Shown: positions 11,109 through 23,845, counted from the first letter of the stretch. The stretch: DNA of 64,000 bases from Thamnaconus septentrionalis (GCA_009823395.1 CM020504.1:26808531-26872530), one strand, 5' to 3'. Program-made: numbers and translations. Notes: a model not told the origin generated them from the letters alone.

Positions 11109-12009
11109 GTAAAATACACCTTTAGTCTTCAGTATCATGGCGTGACAGTGTTGTGTTTGACACTGGTTGAAGAGGAAGATGGAGTCAACGTCCATCCATC
11201 AATCATCCATCAATCATCCATCAATCATCCATCATCCATCCATCCATCATTCATCCATTCAACCATCCAGCCATCCAACCATCATCCATCCATCCATCAT
11301 CCATTCATCCATCCATCATCCATCCATCCAGAGCCACGACCCAATGAAAACAACGATCCACCAGTTGAGAAACGCTGTTTTAGACGAAATCATTTTGGCG
11401 CACCCCTACAGTACCTTTGCAGGTCTCTAGGGGGGGTCACAGACCCCAGGTTGAAGACCAATGGTTTCTTGTATATACTAGGCTGTGGTGGCCATTCTAA
11501 ATCCCAGAGATTGCAACTTGAGTGAATTTTTCATATTAAAGGTTTGCTCAGACGATAAACGCTTCATAAAGCTCAGCATTGAGAATATCTGGCCATCCTG
11601 TTTTTTTTTTGTTGTCTGTCCTGTTGCTTTCACTGGCCACCCAAAACCATGTGACCATCTGATGGTGCCTTGCTGACCAGATTTTCTACATGACTGGTTA
11701 TCTGTGTTCCTCTAGTCCTGATCACTTCATTCTGGAGTGTTTCGTCTCATTCTGTCTCTCTCTCTCTCTCTCTCCCTCTCTCTCTCTGAAGCTCCCAGGT
11801 CGTCTCGTGAAGTTTTCTACGTTCTACCAAACACGTGCATCAGGAACTGTTCATTGGAAGGTAGGAAGGACTCCATCAACCTTGTTGTCTTTTTGTTGTC
11901 AGCCTTGAATGTCGTGTCCAGCTAACAGCTTCTTCATGACCAGACAGTGACCTGCTGTTGGACTGACTGGTGGGTTGAGAAACACTGGTGTAGTGCCCCC
12001 CCAGCCCCT

Positions 12010-12070
<61 letters not shown>

Positions 12071-12840
12071 CCCACCGGCTTATATTGGGAGATTTCTGGG
12101 CAAATGTCATATTTTGAGTGCTGAAAAATCACCAGATTTAAGCATTTAAATAGAATATTTCCATTTTTTTTTTCAGGGGAGCTATGCTGACCCCTACAGC
12201 ACCCCCTACTGGGTCGGAGTCCACCCAGCATAGCCTTCAAATATCCAGTGGAAACACCACTTGCTCTTGCATGATGTGTGGTTCTTCCAAACTGTGGCCA
12301 AATTAGTCGTTGCTTTGGGTGACCAGAAATAACATGAAATAAATTACAAATATTTACAATGTAAAAAAAAATTATACTCACAATATACAACAATATTGAA
12401 GAAATACAGTCATTCATAATACAATTAATAAATTGGGATAAGCAAAATAGAACAGTACAAATAAATAGATAATAAATGAAAAATCAAACGCCTGCTGCCA
12501 CCTCCTGGATGACTGCTTTATTGCAGGAAAGCAGATGTATAGATTCACACATCAGACACAAATGGACATAATAGCAACCATAGATATATAATGGTGACAC
12601 CTGGTCCACCTGCGGTTTGGCTTTCATTCATATTGCTCATTTTAAAACTGGAGCTACATTGTTATCATGTTTGGCTGTTTGCATGCACATTTCTACACTA
12701 ACCTGTGATCTTATTGCAGACAATAAACAGAAATGCACAGTCACATGTTTCAAAGTCCGAACTCTTCTGCTCTTAAACACAATCATTATTAAATGTACAG
12801 TTTTTAATGTGTGTGGTTCTCTTTGCGTGTCTCTGTGCAG
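11109..12840 (+). other. Intron rich in simple repeats
   Basis: (ATCC/ATCA)n at ~11190-11330, (TC)n at ~11755-11787, (AC)n at ~12013-12066. Other sequence is unremarkable; a poly-T run is at ~11601. Minus-strand frames through the CA tract give poly-CV and are artefacts. Confidence 0.7.
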
Positions 12841-12992
12841 TAGGTGGAAACAGTGACGATGGAACCACTGCTGCTGCTGCTGCTGCCACTGTGGGAACCA
12901 TCGTCACTGCCAGGAGCCTGGATGCTGAGCAGTGCTCTTCATACAACCTCACACTGCAGGCCACTGACGGAAGCAACACTGCATACACACAG
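12841..12992 (+). CDS. fat3: fat3-like coding exon 6, with an alanine run and a tandem acceptor
   Basis: Residues ~1409-1459. The acceptor is CAGTAG: splicing after CAG (exon starts 12841) or after TAG (12844) both keep frame and differ by one codon. The exon encodes a (GCT)n alanine run, AAAAAA, then TVGTIVTARSLDAEQCSSYN and ...GSNTAYTQ. Donor GTACAG at 12993, phase 0. The alanine run sits in a loop before the conserved T-I-V-T strand, where an insertion could be tolerated. Confidence 0.88.
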
Positions 12993-13359
12993 GTACAGTG
13001 CCTGTCTGTCTGTCTGAGAGTGAGAGGAGGTACAGTTAGATGGTGTGGGGGGGAAGATGTGGTTGATCATGTGGAGAAGTGAGTCTTTAGAAAGTGAGGC
13101 CTGGTGTCTGGAGCCTTGTTCCATGTTTTGGATCAGGTTGAGCCGCTGGCCTGGTGGCTCTCAGTGTGGGTCAGGGTCAACCCAGTGTCTGACCAAGAGA
13201 GTCCTGTTGAAGAGGAGTCAGAGAAAAGCTCACTCAGTGTTAATATAGAAGTTCCTCCCCCAGTTTGTGCAGCAGTGCAGCTCAATCCAATGTCTTTGAC
13301 AGCCAGAGATCAGCAACAGTCTGCCCTCATTTCTCCTGTTGTCCTTCTTCATGTTCCAG
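12993..13359 (+). other. Short intron, nothing notable
   Basis: 367 nt with no repeat or exon signal beyond the flanking splice sites. Confidence 0.6.
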
Positions 13360-13635
13360 GTTTATATCACGGTGGTGGACAACAACGACAATCCGCCTGT
13401 CTTCTCCCAGCCCACCTACGAAGTCACTGTTTCTGAAGACTTGCAAGCAGACACGGAGGTCGTCCAGGTTGTGGCTTCTGACCTGGATGGGCACCACCGT
13501 CTGAAGTTCTCTCTGCAAAGCTCCATCGACCCCAGCAGCTTGAACCTCTTCCGTATTCACCCCAGTCTGGGGACCATCTCCACTAGTCAGCCGCTGGACC
13601 GTGAGGCCTGCGCCCAGCACATCCTGACCGTCATG
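13360..13635 (+). CDS. fat3: fat3-like coding exon 7: cadherin repeat segment
   Basis: Residues ~1460-1551, phase 0 to 0. Starts VYITVVDNNDNPPVFSQPTY and ends ...LDREACAQHILTVM. Acceptor ATGTTCCAG, donor GTGAGT at 13636. The cadherin motifs DNNDNPP and LDRE are intact. Confidence 0.93.
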
Positions 13636-14197
13636 GTGAGTCCAGCTCATTCTCTCATCTCATTGGTTGGTTGTTAACTTATTATTATTTTAGGAATGTC
13701 GGTGAATATTTCACCCATTTTGGCTCCCTGGAAGAATATTCTTCACACACTCGGTGTTGTCTTGTGGGGGTTTGTCTTGATCTGTGAGCTTCCAAGGTAC
13801 ACAGGGTACACAGGGGTTCCACGGTAGGACTGTGGACACGAGACACTGCGATACAGACAAACTTTTCATGCTTCTCGTCGGCAGTATTTGGTCCAGTGTG
13901 TTGTGGAGTTTGTGTTTTGTCTGTGAGCCTTCAGGGCCACCGGAGGAATCCCGTGGTGACTCATTTGTTTTTCTGCCGAGAGACTCGAAGTAAAATGACC
14001 TTCCACTGTGCTTCATCACGTGCACTCTTTCATGTTTAGTAATGTTTACACCGTTTTACACAACGCACTCACAGATATTTTGTTGCTTAAAAAATTTATC
14101 TCGGTTTCAAAAATTCTTCATTTTCATGTTATTGTCGATATGATGATTCTGAAGGTTGATGGTTGGTTGTTTATGTTTATGTTTTTATCATTTAAAG
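13636..14197 (+). other. Intron, no recognisable element
   Basis: 562 nt of ordinary intronic sequence. The acceptor at 14196-14197 (TTTAAAG) is purine-leaning and comparatively weak. Confidence 0.6.
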
Positions 14198-14408
14198 GTA
14201 CAAGACCAAGAATTCCCTTTCAGGATGAATTTGGCTCGTGTGCTCATCGAAGTGGAGGACAGAAACGACCACGTGCCTCTGTTCACCAGTGCTGCGTACA
14301 TGGGAACCGTGTACGAGTCGGCAGCAGTGGGCTCGGCTGTGGTCCGGGTCACTGCTGTGGACAAAGACAAAGGAAAGAATGCACAGCTGCACTACTCCAT
14401 TGATTCTG
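14198..14408 (+). CDS. fat3: fat3-like coding exon 8: cadherin repeat segment
   Basis: Residues ~1552-1621, phase 0 to 1. Begins VQDQEFPFRMNLARVLIEVE with EDRNDHVP as the calcium motif, and ends ...AQLHYSIDS plus one base. Donor GTAGGC at 14409. Confidence 0.9.
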
Positions 14409-14491
14409 GTAGGCACTCTCAACCTTTTGAAGATGATTTTTTTTCTCATATAAATTAAAGTGACAACGACTTTCTCATTTTTTTTTAACAG

Positions 14492-17220
14492 GAAACAATG
14501 GAGATGCCTTTCATATTGAGCCACACACAGGTTTTATTACCGTTGCCCACGATCTTGACTTGTCCAGGGCGGCTCAATACGCACTGACCGTCAGAGCCAC
14601 TGACGGCGGTTCCCCTCCCTTGTCCAGCACCGCGTCAGTGCACATCTCCGTCACCGTCCCCGACGATGCTGCCCCAAAGTTCTCTCTGCCTGTGTACCAC
14701 GCTGAGGTCACAGAGTACGCAATAGTGGGCACGTCCGTCGCCAGCGTCAGCGCCGTCAGCAAATCAACTCTCACGTACGAATTCAAACAGGGCAACGCTG
14801 ATTCTGCCTTCAGAATAAATCAGTACAGTGGCGTGATTACAACTCATTGCTCCCTGGATTTTGAGAGCGTTGCATCGTACACACTAATAGTCCAGGCCGT
14901 CAATATGGCTGGTGTGGTGTCAAACGCAACTTTATTGATTCAAGTCAAGGATGAGAATGACAACTGTCCAGTTTTCAAACAGCTACTCTATTCTGGAGGC
15001 GTAAGTGAGGCAGCACCGGTTGGTAGCATTGTATTGAACGCGGATGACTCACCGCTGGTCGTCAAGGCTACTGACGCTGACAGTAACCTCAACGGACTGC
15101 TGCTCTATCAAATTGTTGAGGAGGAAGCAAAAATGTTCTTTTCAATAGACTCGCGAACTGGCTTAATTCGAACAGTCGCCAATTTAGACCATGAGACACA
15201 TGAGACCTTCCACTTTCATGTTCATGTGAAGGACAGTGGTAGGCCCCAGCTGACAGCAGACTCGCCGACTGAAGTCACCATACGAGTGATTGACACCAAT
15301 GATTCCCCACCGTGTTTTACTCAGACGACTTACGAAACTGTCCTGCTGTTCCCCACGTACGAGGGTGTTGAAGCTCTACAGGTTTCAGCCATAGATCCCG
15401 ATAGAGACATCTCCACTAACCTCACCTATTCCTTCACTGAGGGAGCACTGGAGGACTTTGCCATCAACCCTTCCAGTGGAGTCATCACGGTCAAACACAG
15501 TAACTTTTCCAAGCAACATTTCCACTTCACTGTCAAAGTTTCAGATGGTAAATTTTCTAGCACAGCTTTGGTGAGCATTTTTGTGAAACAAGCTCTGGAC
15601 TCTGGTCTCAGATTTGTCCAAAGCGTTTACTCATCAACAATACAAGAGAATTTATCGGATATTACCACAGTGGTGGTTGTTAATGCTGTAGGCAACCGTT
15701 TGAATGAACCATTAAGATACTCTTTGTTGAATGGCCGCAACTATTTTCAGATTCGTCCCACTTCTGGAGTGATCCAAACCACTGGGTTCCCGTTTGACCG
15801 AGAAGAGAAAGAATCCTATGAACTGGTCGTTGAGGCAAGAAGGGAGCTTGACCATCTGCACGTAGCCAGAGTTTTAGTCTCAGTCCAAGTCGAGGACACC
15901 AACGACAATGTCCCTGTGTTTGTTGGACTTCCGTATTATGCAGCAGTTCAAGTAGATGCTAAACCAGGATCCTTGATTTGTAGGGTGATGGCAGTAGACA
16001 GGGACAAAGGTGTTAATGGAGAGGTCTCGTACTCCCTCAAAAATGACTACGGCCACTTTGAGATCCACCAACATACGGGCAGTCTTACCCTGAGGAGAGC
16101 TTTTGAGTCTGACCTGTGTAATGTAGACTTCCACATGGTGGTATCCGCTACAGATGGTGGTAATCTGCCTCTCTCGTCGATCACAGAGTTCCCAATCTCT
16201 GTCGTCAATAAAGCAATGCCGGCCTTCGACAAGTCCTTTTACTCCAGCATCGTCAATGAAGATGTGATGGTGCACACACCCATTCTTGGCATTAATGCCT
16301 CTAGTCCTAGAGGCCAAAACATCATCTATACCATTATTGACGGAGACCCGTCTATTCAGTTTGACATTGGTTTTAACACTGGAGTCTTAAGTGTCATTCA
16401 TCCTTTGGACTACGAAACTGCGTCATCCCACCACCTGACCGTCAGGGCCACAGACTCACTGACTGGTGCTCATGCAGAAGTTAGTGTCAATCTTCAGGTC
16501 CAAGATGTAAATGATAATCCCCCCATCTTTCAGGAAGTACTATACAGGGCAGTTTTGTCAGAAACGTCAACCATTGGCACTCCAGCACTCCAAGTTATTG
16601 CAACTGACAAGGACTCTGTTAGGAACAATGTCATTCACTACCAAATTCTTTCAAATGGAAAAAATAGCGCAGACTACTTTCACATTGACAGTAGCAGTGG
16701 CTTAATCCTCACAGCACGTACACTGGACCATGAACTGGTCCAGAAGTATGTCTTCTCTGTGAGGGCCACTGACAATGGCTTTCCAGCGTTAAGCAGTGAA
16801 GTCTTAGTCACAGTCACGGTGAACGATATCAATGATAATCCTCCAGTTTTCAACCAGCTGATCTACGAAGCGTACGTGAATGAGCTGGCCCCTAGAGGTC
16901 ACTTTGTGACCTGTGTCCAAGCCTCAGATGCTGACAGTTCAGACTTTGACAAGTTGGAGTACAGCATTCTGTCAGGAAATGAAAGAATGTTGTTTGTTAT
17001 AGACAAAAAGACCGGAGTTATCACTTTATCAAGCCACCACCAGCAAAGAATGGAGCCATTCTACAGTCTTTATGTTTCAGTGTCGGACAGGATCTTCACC
17101 AGCACTGCACAGGTTCTCATTACAGTGTGGTGTGCCAACCTCTACAGTCCAGTGTTTGAGCAGAACATGTATGTGGCAGAAGTGAAAGAGAATTCTCCAG
17201 TGGGAACCAAAGTTGTTGAG
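14492..17220 (+). CDS. fat3: fat3-like coding exon 9: giant internal exon with ~9 cadherin repeats
   Basis: A 2,729-nt uninterrupted exon, residues ~1622-2531. It carries the calcium motifs [32 protein letters not shown] and NDINDNPP; boundaries near [22 protein letters not shown] and CANLYSP have lost the motif. A giant middle exon is a hallmark of FAT1-3 genes. Acceptor TTTAACAG at 14491; donor GTAAAT at 17221, phase 1 to 0. The true exon starts before the first methionine of the frame, at [10 protein letters not shown]. Confidence 0.94.
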
Positions 17221-17328
17221 GTAAATGATGTCGAACTGCACTTCCTGTTTATGGTTGTGTCATTGTTGCTTTAAACATACATCAGCCTGTAAGCATCAAT
17301 TCATCTCAGGACTTTTTTTGTTCCCTAG

Positions 17329-18694
17329 GTCAAGGCAATAGATGCTGATCCTGGACAAGACGGTCACATTGTTTACTCTATTGTCAATAATATTGACAAA
17401 TTTAGCATCGATGCGAGTGGTTGCATCACTACTCTGGAGAAGCTGGATCGTGAAGACCAAGGCAACAGTAACATTGTTTTAAAAGTGGAGGCTAAAGACT
17501 CTGGCGGACGTGTTTCTAGCTGTAGCGTACTGGTGACCTTGCTGGATGACAATGACAACACGCCTTCTTTCTGTGTCTCAGAGTATCAAACTTCAGTCAA
17601 GTCTGATGTGCCTCTTGGTTTTTTGGTGATACAAATTCAAGCTCATGATCCTGATGACGGCACCAATGCGAAGATAACTTATTCATTTCACAGCGAGGGA
17701 CGCTCTGCTTCAGTAGATGTTTTGGATCTTCATCCAGATAGCGGTTGGATCGTCACCAAAGGCAGCTTAAGCCATTTGAAAAACTCCATATTATCTTTAT
17801 TAGTGAAGGCCGTTGACTCAGGCAATCCCTCGCACTACTCTCTGGTGTCGGTCTACATCAGTGTTCTCTGTCCTGAGTGCATGATGCCCGTCTTTGTCCA
17901 AAGTAAATATTTCTTCTATGCACCAGAAGACACACATATAGGTTCAGTCGTAGGAAAAGTGCAACTCAACGCCGCTGATGGACAGAATTCACCCTCCACT
18001 TCTTTCTCACTCGTCAATGGAAAGACACAAGAGAATAACAAGGAGGGGGTCTTTGTAGTGGAACCGTACACAGGTCTGATTAAACTTGAGAAGCCACTGG
18101 ATCACGAGTCCATCAAAAGATACCATTTCAAAGTCGCTGCCAACTTACAGCAAGCTACAATGGATTCTGTGACCTCTGCTGACGTCCAAGTACAAGTTTT
18201 GGATATAAATGACAATAAGCCTACTTTTGAGGCAAGCTCCTACGAGGCCACTGTCATGGAGGGAATACCAGTCGGAAGTAGAATAATTAAAGTGGAAGCC
18301 GTAGACCCAGACTCAGACTCTAATGGTCAGGTGACCTACAGCCTAGGCTCTCTGATGTATTTAGAGGAGAATTCCGACACGCTGGTTTCTATCTTTACCA
18401 TTGACTTGGACAGTGGGTGGATCTCCACACGTCAGAACTTAGATCATGAGGCCAATCCATCGTACATATTCACTGTAGTTGCCTCAGATCGTGGGGAGAA
18501 CTTGCTGCTTTCCAGTACCACCACTGTGACAATAGTGGTGGAAGACGTCAACGACAACCCCCCGAGATTCCTGGAGCAGCACTATTGGGCCACAGTGAAG
18601 GAGAGCGACTCGCCTGGTGAGGTGGTCGCGATGGTCAACACCAGAGACGATGACAGCTCAGCCATCCACAGACAAGTCAGCTATCATATCACCG
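17329..18694 (+). CDS. fat3: fat3-like coding exon 10: ~4-5 cadherin repeats
   Basis: Residues ~2532-2986, phase 0 to 1. Starts VKAIDADPGQDGHIVYSI. Calcium motifs: LDDNDNTP, LDINDNKP, EDVNDNPP; the repeat boundary CPECMMPVF is degenerate. Acceptor TTCCCTAG, donor GTAAGC at 18695. The intervening intron is only 108 nt. Confidence 0.94.
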
Positions 18695-18730
18695 GTAAGC
18701 GGATCTAAAACTGTCATTACAGTCAAACTC

Positions 18731-18784
<54 letters not shown>

Positions 18785-19743
18785 TAAAGTGTTGGTCTGT
18801 TTCTTAGTACAGACCTTGTAAGAGAATCATCACCTAAAGAGTTCATCTAGTTGAACAGACAGAAGCTCCCTGTCATCCATCCATTCATTTCCTGCCACTT
18901 ATCTGGAATGAGGTCACTATCAGGGTTAGCATGCACCATTAGCACAGTGTTGGAGGTCCCCTAACCAGCAATGCTTTCAAGCTCCGCCTTCTTTGACAAG
19001 TGACCCATGGTGGTTTCTGCATAAGAGTCATCTTAACAGGGCTGAATTTGACCTCTGACCCCTCTGACCCTGATGACAGTACTTGGCCTTGGGCGACTCT
19101 TCCAGGGTCTTGCTTGCACTCCCAACAACTGGGCTCCAGCACTAAGAGGGCGCTGTTGGTGAAACAGCAAAATGCTACTTTTCAGCGTTCTAGGCAATAA
19201 ATTGAAATATTTCAATTTATTTGCTTCATCATAAAATTTATTTTAAAATTACTTTTTATTCATATTCATACATGTGGTGTCCCGGAAATGGCAGAATCCC
19301 TCTCATCAATTTGATTACTGATTAATATTCTGTATTTATTTTGATATTTTTTTTATTTCAAATAGTGCTGTGAAGTGCTGTTCACTTAAGAAGTATGGAT
19401 GGACAACATTTGGAACAATCTGCTGCTCTGTTTATTTGTTTGTTTATTTTTAACCTTCAACTCCTTCTTTTATTAATATTGTTAACAAAATGCTCTTCCA
19501 ACAATTGCACACAAACATTTCTTATTGCCTTCTCTCCATCTTTTCAGTCACTATCATAATGAGTGATGTCCTCCATAAAGTCTTGCACTTCAGCTGCACT
19601 TTCACATTGGACCAAAGAGTCAAATGATCCCCTCAGAAACATAAAGATTATTAATAACAGAAACTCAGCCGCTGAATTCTCTCTTTCTCACAATCACTCT
19701 TTGTTGAGTCCAACCTCCGCTTCTTCTCCTCCGTGTTGTCCAG
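18695..19743 (+). other. Intron with a (GT)n tract and a fish dispersed repeat fragment
   Basis: (GT)n at ~18733-18780. CATCCATCCATTCATTTCCTGCCACTTATCTGG at ~18874-18906 matches the common fish TCCATTTTCTGCCGCTTATC repeat motif. The remainder is AT-rich and not recognised. Confidence 0.5.
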
Positions 19744-19940
19744 GGGGAAACCAGCACGGTGTGTTTGATCTAGGCTTGGTTCAGGACGAATGGAAAATGT
19801 ACGTCAAGCAGCCGCTAGATCGGGAGAAAAACGACCTGTACGTTATCAACGTCACCGCTAGCGACGGCCTCTTTGTTTGTGAGACCACAGTGGTGGTGAC
19901 GGTGATGGACACCAATGACAACGCCCCAGTTTTTGTGCAG
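19744..19940 (+). CDS. fat3: fat3-like coding exon 11: cadherin repeat segment
   Basis: Residues ~2987-3052, phase 1 to 0. [20 protein letters not shown], then [18 protein letters not shown] and the motif [12 protein letters not shown]. Acceptor TTGTCCAG, donor GTGAGA at 19941. Confidence 0.93.
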
Positions 19941-20060
19941 GTGAGAATTGAATGGTAGAGAAAGTAGGAAGTATAGGGTTAGGGTTAGGTCAAGGTACTG
20001 ATGCCTACATCGGGAGAGCTGACTTGAAATTTACTTCCGTTTCTTCTTGTGTTTCTGCAG

Positions 20061-20214
20061 CCTGTGTATACTCACTACATTCCAGAGGACATTGCTGTTA
20101 ACAGTGTGCTGCTGAGGGTCAAAGCCACTGATGAAGATACTGGAACCAATGCCTTGATCAAGTACTCCATACATGGTGTTGGATCGCAGGACTTTAGTAT
20201 TGACCAAGACTCAG
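20061..20214 (+). CDS. fat3: fat3-like coding exon 12: cadherin repeat segment
   Basis: Residues ~3053-3103, phase 0 to 1. PVYTHYIPEDIAVNSVLLRV through ...SQDFSIDQDS. Acceptor TTTCTGCAG, donor GTACCA at 20215. A short TTAGGG-like motif (AGGGTTAGGGTTAGG) lies just upstream in the 120-nt intron at ~19975. Confidence 0.92.
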
Positions 20215-20428
20215 GTACCAATGCACTGCAGTTCTTATATATCTCTGTGAGTGCAGACTGTTTGACCCAATAGGTCCAAACGTTGCTCAACGAACCCAAG
20301 TAAAATAAAGCACAGCGTTGCAGTGAGATGATGTCTGTTTGTGTTCCAAGTGTGATCCTGAAGATAAGGACTTGCTTGGTGGCTGCTTTTCTTCATCCAT
20401 CACCTGTTTGTGTTTGCTTGTCTTGCAG

Positions 20429-20662
20429 GGGAGCTCAAGTCCAGTGTGAACCTCGACCGCGAGCTGACTCCTCACTATCAATTCTTTGCCCAGGCCACCG
20501 ACGGTGGTGGGCGGTGGTGTCGTGCCGAGGTGCAGCTGACCATATCTGATGTCAATGACAATCCACCCATCTTCACTCTGTCGCAGTACAGCGCCAGCGT
20601 ATATGAGGACACCACCCCCAAAGCCTTGCTCACTCGCATCCAGGCCATAGACCCTGATGAAG
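20429..20662 (+). CDS. fat3: fat3-like coding exon 13: cadherin repeat segment
   Basis: Residues ~3104-3181, phase 1 to 1. Encodes ELKSSVNLDRELTPHYQFFA, the motif [10 protein letters not shown] and ...IQAIDPDE. Acceptor GTCTTGCAG, donor GTAACA at 20663. Confidence 0.92.
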
Positions 20663-20871
20663 GTAACACTGAAACAATGTGTGTGAGTCCGGAACTGTGA
20701 TGGAGCTGTTGGTCTTAACCACCACTCTGGGTGGGAACCTTGCAATATGTCTGTTTATTGCAGCTGTCTTTTCTAATATGGTCAATAGCATTAAACCAGT
20801 GTGAAGCATCTGACCCTCACTTTATGTGAATAATCAACATAATAAGAATCAATATCAACTAATTATTATCG

Positions 20872-20908
<37 letters not shown>

Positions 20909-20989
20909 TATTATTATTGACACATTAAGACACCTTGTGCATTGACTAGTTTAAATGATCCAGAACTAACTGTTGTCTGGTTTGTCCAG
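20663..20989 (+). other. Intron with (TTA)n
   Basis: 327 nt; (TTA)n at ~20878-20919. No other feature. Confidence 0.7.
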
Positions 20990-21379
20990 GTCCGGGTCGT
21001 ATGGTGATGTACTCCCTGCTGGACTCTGCAGGAGACACTTTTTCCATCGATGAGTCCTCTGGCATTTTGATTTTGGAACAAAGTCTTGATCGTGAGGTCC
21101 AGTCCACCTATCAGTTAACAGTCAAAGCGTTTGACTTGGGTTCGCCTTGGCCGCTCTCCTCATCCGTCAACATTACTATCATAGTTTTGGACATCAACGA
21201 CAATCCGCCTGTGTTTGAGCACCGCGACCAACTTGCGACTGTGCCTGAAGATGTGAGAGTGGGAACGGAGGTGCTGAGTGTTCACGCTGCCAGCAAGGAC
21301 ATTGGAACCAATGCTGAGATCACTTATGGTATTCGATCAGGCAACGAGCATCGCAGGTTCCACATACACCCACTGACTG
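20990..21379 (+). CDS. fat3: fat3-like coding exon 14: cadherin repeat segment
   Basis: Residues ~3182-3311, phase 1 to 1. [37 protein letters not shown], motif [10 protein letters not shown], ending ...RRFHIHPLT. Acceptor TTGTCCAG, donor GTGAGT at 21380. Confidence 0.93.
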
Positions 21380-21671
21380 GTGAGTGTTTGGATCACAACT
21401 GAGGCAACAAATAGATTTGTAGCTACCAAACGTGTCCGACTCTACTTGTGGTGGCATCTTCTTCTGTTTCTGAGTCAACTAGAACAGCAGGTCTGGAGTA
21501 TATGCTACACATGCACTGGAGGCAAACTCCACTTCCTGTCTTTCTATCATTATTATCATCTTTATATTTCTGTGTATTTGTGTTCAAAACTCATAAATAT
21601 GTCTTAGCCACACTCCCACCATCTGCCTCTCATTGTTGTCACGCTAACGTCGCTCTGTCGTTCTCTTCCAG

Positions 21672-21886
21672 GTCTTATTTCAGTTTTGAAGCCTCTGGAC
21701 TATGAGACGGGCAGGGATTACTTCCTCACAGTGGAGGCCTGGGACGGTGGCACACCGCCACTATCTGCAATTACCACCATCAACATAAACCTGACAGATG
21801 TCAACGACAATGCACCAATGTTTAGCTACGACCTCTACACAGCAGTTGTGTCCGAAGATGCTGCTATTGACACCTTTATTGTTAAG
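21672..21886 (+). CDS. fat3: fat3-like coding exon 15: cadherin repeat segment
   Basis: Residues ~3312-3383, phase 1 to 0. LISVLKPLDYETGRDYFLTV, motif TDVNDNAPMF, ending ...AAIDTFIVK. Acceptor CTCTTCCAG, donor GTAGGA at 21887. Confidence 0.92.
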
Positions 21887-23260
21887 GTAGGATTTGGTCA
21901 ATATTAACGCCATGGTATAATAAAGTGAAGAAGTAAATTACCGATCAGCTGTTTTATTTCTGCTGCTTCTCCGGAGTGGAATCATGGTGGCAACAGACGC
22001 CCAGACGTCCCTGCTGAGTCTCCTCCCAGCCGCTTCACTCTCAGCTGAAAACTGCCCCAGCGGACATTGGAAGTTCTAGCTCAGTGACGCCAACGTGATG
22101 ACATCATCTGCAAAAAGCAGAGATGCAATCATGTGGTTCCCAGAGCAGCAAACTGAAACCCCCCTCTGGCCCCTGGCCTTGACAAAGGGCGGTCCTGCCG
22201 GAGACCAACATGCACTGGGAGTAGATCTGAGTCAGGGTTAGGGTTAGCTGTGTCTTTCTCTCCACCACCCTGGCATAGACTTCACAGGGGCGGCTGGGGA
22301 GTGTGGTCCCGCTGTAGTTGGAGCACACCTCCGCTTCCCCTTCCCCCACCCAGGTCTGTCCAAAGGCACCTTCCCGACCGCCAAGCGATGCTACAGAGAC
22401 GAGTCCGCCATGACATCCCTGCTCATCCAGACTCTTGAAATATTTGGGGCAGATGTTGTCTGTTCCTCACGTCTGACCACGAGGAGCTTTTTAACGACCT
22501 CAATGTCTTCAGCCTGGCTGATGGACGAGTCCACCTCCGAGACAAAGTCGGTCATCGACCTTTTGGCCCAGAGTGTTCCGGTACCACGTCCACCAATGGA
22601 TACTTGTCCTCCAACATGGTGCTCAGTGTGGACAACCTGTGCCTAGCACAAGAGTTAAACAACAGAACAGCGCTCGGGTTCAGATCGGCCCATATGGGTG
22701 TTTAAGTCCCCCAGCAGAACCATGGAGTCCCCAGTCAGAGCACCACCCAGCACCCCTCCCATCTAGCCAGTACCTCTCAACCTCCCTCACAAGCTCCTCC
22801 CCCCCAGCGAGGTGACACGTCCCTACAGCTAGAGGCTGTTTCCAAGGCCCGGGTCATCAAGGCCTTCAACCTCGACTGCCGCCCGTCCCACTTTGCACCT
22901 GAACCCACATCGCTTGTTCTCACTGAGCCCAGCTGGGCCTCGTGGCCAATGGCCCGGCTACCATGTGCTCACATGCGAGCCCAGCCCCAGGCCTGGCTCC
23001 TGGGTGGGGCCCTGGCCACCCCACACCAGGCGATGGCACAGCCCCTGTTGTTTTCTTCATCGTAGGGGTTTTGGTTGTAAAGAATTCTGATCAATAATCA
23101 ATTCAAAAGAATGACCAACGTGAATCAAAAGTATATTTAACCTGGAAATAAATTCCATTCCGTGCAGATAATTTTCATTTCAATTCATTGCTACTTTAAA
23201 ACTTGAATATTTCAGTTTTGCATTTGATTTTCCAGTTGTAACTGTATGTGTTGGTACCAG
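21887..23260 (+). mobile_element. Intron filled mostly by a decayed dispersed repeat
   Basis: From ~21960 to ~23065 the base composition turns GC-rich and unlike neighbouring introns, with phrases such as CTCACTGAGCCCAGCTGGGC and CATGTGCTCACATGCGAGCC that I associate with a high-copy fish retroelement 3' region. Only short, broken frames exist and no catalytic motif is readable, so the class is uncertain. The flanks (21887-21960, 23065-23260) are ordinary AT-rich intron. Confidence 0.4.
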
Positions 23261-23398
23261 GTGGTGGCAGAAGATGCAGACAGTCATCTGAATGGCGCTG
23301 TTATGTACTCCATCATTCGCGGAGACCAAGGCAAGCAGTTTGTGATTGATTCAGTCAGTGGACTCCTCAAAGTCAACAAACAACTGGACCGTGAGACA
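23261..23398 (+). CDS. fat3: fat3-like coding exon 16: cadherin repeat segment
   Basis: Residues ~3384-3429, phase 0 to 0. VVAEDADSHLNGAVMYSIIR through ...VNKQLDRET. Acceptor GGTACCAG, donor GTGAGT at 23399. The frame continues for a few codons past the donor, but the next exon restores the cadherin strand directly after LDRET. Confidence 0.9.
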
Positions 23399-23845
23399 GT
23401 GAGTAAAGGTTTTCACACACACGAAGGTCCTTGAGTGGCCCAGACTCGGGTGTTGCAGTCCAGAAGTAAGAGTCCAGTCTCCTACTGTTGCAGACATGGA
23501 TTCACACAGCGACAGTTTAGTGATACTAGTGAGTTTTATTTCAAGTCAGCGCGTGTTGATGTCGGCCACTGTAAACTTCCTGCACTCGTAGCTACGCTAT
23601 TCCCATATCCGCTAATCCAACTTCAGTTGCCGTGATCATTAGAATTCCTTATTTGCAGAACTTAGGGGGAACCCAGTGAGTTCGCACCCTCTAATTCTAT
23701 GACAAATAAATCAGTTATTAATATGAGTTATTTTCAGTCATTTAGTGTGTTTGCTCTGTCTTTTTTTTTAGCGTGCTCGCTAACACGGCTTTGTTATACT
23801 TGTTTTTTTCCACATCAATATGCTACTGTTTGTATATTCTGTCAG
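23399..23845 (+). other. Intron, nothing recognised
   Basis: 447 nt; a poly-T run at ~23760 and AT-rich sequence before the acceptor. No element identified. Confidence 0.6.

Noticed and set aside
11876..12417. Frames with Cys-Val runs (also at 37992-38331)
   Set aside because: Translation of (CA)n/(TG)n microsatellites.
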